Below are positions 61,101 to 64,000 of a DNA stretch of 64,000 nt, piece by piece. The notes under the pieces are model-generated. The model searched no databases. It had not been told where the DNA came from and saw nothing but the letters and a program-made list of their open reading frames with translations. The first letter of the stretch is position 1. Each line of letters starts with the position of its first letter. A program made the translations under genes and the position numbers. The stretch is from Streptomyces chattanoogensis (lineage in GTDB: Bacteria > Actinomycetota > Actinomycetes > Streptomycetales > Streptomycetaceae): the NCBI RefSeq assembly GCF_001294335.1, contig NZ_LGKG01000146.1, forward strand, positions 24,134 through 88,133. Direction: 5' to 3'.

Positions 61101-61324
61101 CCGAGCACCTTGCGGTAGGCGGTGCGGAGGCTTTCGTGCACGAGCGCCACATCGCGGACCGCGTGCTCCAGCACCGCACGGTCGAAGGAGGCCGCCAGGC
61201 GCACCCCGGCCACCGTCCTGCTCGCCATTCCGCCGGACAGGAGACCGAGGACGTGCTCCTGTTGCTTGGACAGGCGAAAGCCGTCCCATGTCTGGGGAGT
61301 CAGCTCTGTTCCGTGTCGATACAT
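58181..61324 (-). CDS. NRPS, domains C(degenerate)-A(Asp-like)-T
   Basis: A 1047-residue one-module synthetase from the ATG at 61324 (RBS GGGAGG). C domain about 15-440; its catalytic HHxxxDG is replaced by P-R-M-S-M-D-A at 141-147, so both histidines are lost. A domain about 455-950: SGSTGTPKG at 604, code D-L-T-K-V-G-H-V-G-K, which matches the aspartate code (DLTKVGHIGK) except one position, with the typical GTDLGNTA strand; K944. T domain serine is S1000 in IGGHS. No thioesterase or epimerase. It overlaps the DUF6817-like gene by 25 bases and the hydroxylase by four. Confidence 0.93.
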   Translation of the reverse strand: MYRHGTELTPQTWDGFRLSKQQEHVLGLLSGGMASRTVAGVRLAASFDRAVLEHAVRDVALVHESLRTAYRKVLGENSTVLMVIEDEPRIRVSESFGDDAALTALVHEELHAHLDEGEERELRLTLFTHADQRRSLVLSAPRMSMDAASVEVFFRDLQLAYASRLNGTPWHREDVVQYADYAQWQVEEGTPSTPQKEIAAAREAKLSSLPPLHLPLELRSDEAGHDEVEWTVPAPLAQELRRLGGEFDGGLRSVLLTGWIAALWHATGRPESLAVDTMLTRRPFGEMATSIGYFETPMPVFAAISDETTLSGLLRSVDLDVGSFERADESSMEPARQHAGGIPGFRFSDAPKITSPDAPGFRDLWLEPADDARKVGLWVQGTDEGIRLRLRHQALCMAEGGAEALLACLRAVLSALGGDLSAAVHSPAMLDADAARELVAATNAAEPPAHPVAHWHRQVEQTAQRTPDAAALRSDTRTWSYRELDRTANRLAHELAARGVRTGDLVGLCLERSDVAIVSMLAIAKAGAGYVPVDPNLPPKRRSAIIDAVGFTHVVATAETASDLPAHCDVVLLDADLTVCAQRSSERPDVVTADDDPAYVLFTSGSTGTPKGVLVGHGQLAAYLDGVLDRLGLTGEIDSVALSTLGTDLGNTALFPPLMTGGELRVVAADDSADAQALAELLAQESYDLLKITPSHLEAVFAVAEAPEELMPRQALVVGGEPIGWGTYDLFRNFLGDCRLFNHYGPSETTVGVLCGQTTSNALADLASTVPLGKPMRHARAYVLDPERRPLPVGIPGELWIGGSSVSQGYLAGTAGQEERFVADPFSPAPSARMYRSGDKARLLPDHSIEFLGRIDRQIKVRGFRVELGEIEAVMRRHPRVTGSVAVVAGESTAAHIVGYVTDAEGSRGSAEWLREFLAEHLPEFMIPAHFVALDAFPLTSTGKIDAKMLPAPGSYSEPATSYVEPRTPTEKKVADVMAELLLLKTAGADDDFFEIGGHSLLATQLIAKLRDEFKVNLKLRSLFERPVVSELAEFIDELLEKKSGGE

Positions 61325-61890
61325 AGTTCGCCTCCCGTGAATGTGTTCCATGTGCGGATTGCGTCAGGCCCGAGGTATTCGGCGGCCATCTTCCAGAAAC
61401 CCGAATACTCCGTCGTCACATCGACCAGGGAATGACCGACCTGCGGTGGCAGATGCGCCAGGACATCGCCCAGCTTCATGCGCAGGAGGTCCAGGAATTC
61501 CTCCCGGTCCATCGGGATGTCCGCGCCGGTCCTGCGGTCCTTGATCTCCGGTTTCCCGTTCGGCCGCATCACCTTGCGGAAACTCTTCCCCAAGGACGCG
61601 TAGCTCATGACGGAGAAATTAAAGATGATCTGTTCCACTTCGGGCCCGACGGCCGACCGGACCTTGGCCCGCTTCCAGTCGGGAATGGACTCGACATCGT
61701 CGTTGTGGAGCCCCTCCGTCCCATAGGCGCCGTGGAACAGCCCGGCGAGGCAGATATGTTCCTTCGCCTTCATGTCCTGGAGGATGGCGCAGGCCCGAAA
61801 CATGTGATCCATCAGGGTCACGTCCTGATGTGCGACCTTATGCATGCCCAACCGCATGAGTTCGCTTCGATATTCCTGAGCGTCGATCAT
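61300..61890 (-). CDS. DUF6817-like protein, NRPS-associated
   Basis: A 196-residue soluble protein. The N-terminal half has MHKVAHQDVTLMDHMFRACAIL and HICLAGLFHGAYGTEGL, a spaced set of histidines and acidic residues as in DUF6817, an HD-like helical domain that occurs in secondary-metabolite clusters. It could bind a metal, but no activity is known. The C-terminal half has the segments DREEFLDLLRMKLGDVLAHLPP and FWKMAAEYLGPDA. Its start touches the MFS stop and its end overlaps the NRPS start, so it is a full member of the operon. Confidence 0.7.
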   Translation of the reverse strand: MIDAQEYRSELMRLGMHKVAHQDVTLMDHMFRACAILQDMKAKEHICLAGLFHGAYGTEGLHNDDVESIPDWKRAKVRSAVGPEVEQIIFNFSVMSYASLGKSFRKVMRPNGKPEIKDRRTGADIPMDREEFLDLLRMKLGDVLAHLPPQVGHSLVDVTTEYSGFWKMAAEYLGPDAIRTWNTFTGGELCIDTEQS

Positions 61891-63207
61891 CTAACCCTCC
61901 TTGCTGGTCGTTGGTTCGCTCTTCTTGATGCCGACATCGGAGATGTCCCGAATCCGTCGGATGGGCGAGATCAGCGTCATGACCGCCGGAATCAGGAACC
62001 CGGCGCCGATCACGACGATCGTGGGCCGGGTTCCGAACGCCTCACCCAGGAAGCCGCCGATCAGCGCCCCGATGGGCAGCGCTCCCCATACGAGGAAGCG
62101 AATGGCGGCCGTCGTGCGCCCCATCAGATGATCGGGGGTGATCATCTGGCGGATACTGATGACATTGACGTTGAAAATCGGCTGGCTGGCGTTGATGAGC
62201 AGGAATCCGAACCCGACGATGGCGATCGCCGGGAGCGATGACCCGTCGGCCGTGGCCAAGAGGATGCCGCCGGCGCTGGTCATGCACATCGAGAGCACGA
62301 TCCCCCACCCCAGGCCGCACCACTTGTTGATGCGGCCCATTGCCAGGACTCCGAGGACGGCACCGAAGCTTCCCGCGAGCACGACGATGGCGATGGTGGT
62401 GGCGCTCAGGTCCAGATCACGCGCGAGGTAGACGAAGAAGACCGCAAGAAGTGCCTGGTACAGCAGGTTCCATGACGCGCCGATGGCGGCATTCCAGCGC
62501 AGAAAGCTGGTTTCCCGAATGTAGCGCAGGCCGGCCTTGAATTCTGACCAGATCGATGCATCACGTGTGGACGGATCGCGCGGCGCCGAGGAGACCGGTC
62601 CGGCGGGACGTATCGAATGCACGAACAGGGCCGAGAAGGCAAACGAAAGGGCGTCCACCGCAATGGAAACCGGTACCGACACCACCCTCAGGAGCCCTGC
62701 CGCGACACCTGGGCCGGACATTTCCGCCACCGACCGGCTGGTTTCGAGCCAGCGGTTGGCCATCAACAGGTCGCCGGACTCCACAACGGAGGTGAGGACG
62801 CTCTGGTAGGCGATATCGAAGAAGACGGTACAGGACCCCACCGCAAAGGTGATGACGAACAGCCATTCAATGCTCAGGACGTCGAAGAAAGCCGCTGCCG
62901 GAATCAGACCCAATACCGCCGCACGGATCCAGTCCGTGATGAGCAGTACGAGCCGTGGCCGCCAGCGGTCGACCAGTACGCCGGCAATCAGGCCGAACAG
63001 CAGAAATGGCGCCCTTTCCAACGACGCCAGCATACCCACTTCCGACACGCTGGCGTCAAGCAGCGAGATCGCTATGAGAGGGAACGCGATAAGGCTGACC
63101 TGGGAGCCGAAAACCGAAACAGACTGAGCGCACCAGAGCCTACGGAAGTTCGGTCGCTCGACAGCGAACGACCACCACCTCGGCCGTGCGGACACCACAT
63201 CGTCCAT
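61891..63207 (-). CDS. MFS exporter, EntS-like (MFS_3)
   Basis: A 438-residue carrier with about 12 spans and the features of the enterobactin-exporter EntS/MFS_3 group: FAVERPNFRRLWCAQSVSVFGSQVSLIAFPLIAI, then LLFGLIAGVLVDRWRPRLVLL (motif A) and SVLTSVVESGDLLMANRWLETSRSVAEMSGPGVAAGLL. Common in NRPS clusters as the product exporter. It is the first gene of the minus-strand operon and ends exactly where the DUF6817-like gene begins. A 567-base divergent promoter region separates it from the other NRPS gene. Confidence 0.93.
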   Translation of the reverse strand: MDDVVSARPRWWSFAVERPNFRRLWCAQSVSVFGSQVSLIAFPLIAISLLDASVSEVGMLASLERAPFLLFGLIAGVLVDRWRPRLVLLITDWIRAAVLGLIPAAAFFDVLSIEWLFVITFAVGSCTVFFDIAYQSVLTSVVESGDLLMANRWLETSRSVAEMSGPGVAAGLLRVVSVPVSIAVDALSFAFSALFVHSIRPAGPVSSAPRDPSTRDASIWSEFKAGLRYIRETSFLRWNAAIGASWNLLYQALLAVFFVYLARDLDLSATTIAIVVLAGSFGAVLGVLAMGRINKWCGLGWGIVLSMCMTSAGGILLATADGSSLPAIAIVGFGFLLINASQPIFNVNVISIRQMITPDHLMGRTTAAIRFLVWGALPIGALIGGFLGEAFGTRPTIVVIGAGFLIPAVMTLISPIRRIRDISDVGIKKSEPTTSKEG

Positions 63208-63774
63208 TGACCCTCGCCGGTAGAAATACGAGGGAACTCGCCGAACACGGTGATTACCCTCCTGCGCCGTAGCAGCCGTGAAGGTAGCCGGTATTGGTTA
63301 CACGGCGGTTATGTGCACGGGCGACGTCAATGCGGCCCTTCTCGCGCGACGGGGGAACTGCACGGTCCCGGTGCGACCTGCGGGTAGCCGTACGCGCCGC
63401 GCCCGGCGACGGTCCCGGCGTTGCCCTGCGCGCTGCTGCACCCCACGTCCGAAGAACCCCGTTCCCGCAGCTCAGAGGCGTTCTTCGTGGGGCCTCGGTG
63501 CCGCCGGTGCCGCCTGGATATCCACGGCCACCGACCGGCTTTCGTAACCGAACCAAAACTCGGCCCGCCTACTGTGACCCCGCTTGCATGGCGTTGAACC
63601 AATGACAAGGGGCAGTCGGTCAAGGCCATTGGGGCTGATTACCGGGCCGATTGGCGACTCGGGCCCGAGGAATCGGATGCCGTCGTCGGCATCCGACGTG
63701 ATCTCCGGAAACAGCTACCGGGTTCGGTTTCCCTCGTATTGATCTCTTCAGGCCCACCGGTTGGGAGAACCTGC
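63208..63774. promoter_or_regulatory. Divergent promoter region of the NRPS cluster
   Basis: 567 bases without a recognisable gene between the MFS gene and the divergent NRPS gene. Small open frames of about 100 codons occur on both strands but have no homology or ribosome-binding site. It is less GC-rich than the flanks towards both starts. A perfect 10-base-pair hairpin lies 79 bases before the NRPS ATG. The promoters of both operons must be here; I cannot fix the -10/-35 boxes with confidence. Confidence 0.7.
63673..63696 (+). promoter_or_regulatory. Hairpin in the leader of the divergent NRPS gene
   Basis: TCGGATGCCG (63673-63682) and CGGCATCCGA (63687-63696) pair perfectly around a TCGT tetraloop. 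It lies 79 bases upstream of the ATG at 63775, so it may be in the untranslated leader (attenuator or RNA-stability element) or be a protein-binding palindrome. Confidence 0.7.
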
Positions 63775-64000
63775 ATGATCCAGTCATCTCTAGCGCAGCA
63801 GCGGTTGTGGTTCCTTAATCAGCTCGAAAATGCCAGTGCCACGTACAACCTGCCGTTTGTCCTGCGGTTGCGTGGGGTGGTGGATCGGGATGCGTTGGGT
63901 TCGGCGCTGCGGGACACGGTGATGCGGCAGGAAAGCCTGCGGACCGTCTTCGTCGACGAGGGCGGCATCCCCTGGCAGCGGGTTCTGGAGCCGGAAGAGG
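63775..64000 (+). CDS. NRPS gene, N-terminal condensation domain, cut by window edge
   Basis: An ATG at 63775 with GGGAGAA ten bases upstream opens a frame to the right edge (75 codons visible). It reads SLAQQRLWFLNQLENASATYNLPFVLRLRG, then ALGSALRDTVMRQESLRTVF, the C1 and C2 motifs of a condensation domain. The protein therefore begins with a C domain, meaning it accepts an upstream peptidyl chain (or an acyl starter). Transcribed away from the rest of the cluster. The domain set beyond the edge is unknown. Confidence 0.92.
   Translation, partial: MIQSSLAQQRLWFLNQLENASATYNLPFVLRLRGVVDRDALGSALRDTVMRQESLRTVFVDEGGIPWQRVLEPEE

Noticed and set aside
49235..63207. Assignment as a calcium-dependent lipopeptide or malacidin-like cluster
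   Set aside because: Asp, Gly and Pro residues fit loosely, but only three modules are visible, the gene order differs from what I recall, and no acyl-starter genes are in the window. Left open.
1..64000. tRNA genes, rRNA genes, CRISPR arrays, prophage integrase or attachment sites
   Set aside because: None recognised on reading both strands; short repeats found are tandem or palindromic, not spacer-separated arrays.

Overview
The window is a piece of a high-GC actinobacterial chromosome, most likely Streptomyces. The evidence is uniformly G/C-ending codons, GTG starts and ATGA overlaps, a cvnABCD conservon at the left edge, many TetR/ArsR/ECF regulators, LCP and TerD proteins, and a nonribosomal peptide synthetase (NRPS) gene cluster at the right edge. 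I saw no rRNA, tRNA or CRISPR array. All functions are read from translated sequence and remembered family motifs; no database search was run.

Layout. 1-2898: conservon, cut by the left edge. 2997-11166: mixed genes (TIM-barrel/U32-like protein, an ECF41 sigma factor with an SRPBCC partner, alcohol dehydrogenase, GNAT, MFS plus large ArsR, MepB, MOSC). 11785-21314: a same-strand run of nine genes (MalY-type PLP enzyme, amidohydrolase, MFS, MaoC, gamma-carbonic-anhydrase-like protein, winged-helix regulator, acyl-CoA ligase, two acyl-CoA dehydrogenases) that looks like an uncharacterised CoA-dependent pathway with a composition recalling cai/paa operons. 21417-22553: DUF1772/TetR pair around CTAGCG palindromes. 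22703-25267: a secreted, membrane-anchored 854-residue protein with a deaminase-like zinc motif. 25300-35567: stress and envelope genes (ATP-grasp, two TerD proteins, TatA-like, LCP, Mg-type P-ATPase with ArsR).

35717-47435 is a patchwork with several broken genes: a frameshifted and truncated methyltransferase, a decapitated carboxymuconolactone decarboxylase beside a second ECF41 sigma factor, a SnoaL-like fragment, an internally deleted IS5-type transposase and a degenerate stretch near 46 kb. Intact genes here include LysR/oxidoreductase/hydrolase, SMR/TetR, TetR/hydrolase and an accessory peptide deformylase.

49235-64000 is part of an NRPS biosynthetic cluster. The minus-strand operon (transcribed from 63207 towards 49235) encodes an MFS exporter, a DUF6817-like protein, a C-A-T NRPS with an aspartate-like code and a degenerate condensation motif, a SyrP-like aspartyl hydroxylase, a PaaK-like ligase, a SufS-like PLP enzyme, MbtH, and an A-T-C-A-T NRPS with glycine-like and proline-like codes and no thioesterase. 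A divergent NRPS gene beginning with a condensation domain runs off the right edge. Predicted building blocks are glycine, proline (or an analogue) and beta-hydroxyaspartate. The PaaK/SufS pair is the least explained part and the best candidate for unusual chemistry.
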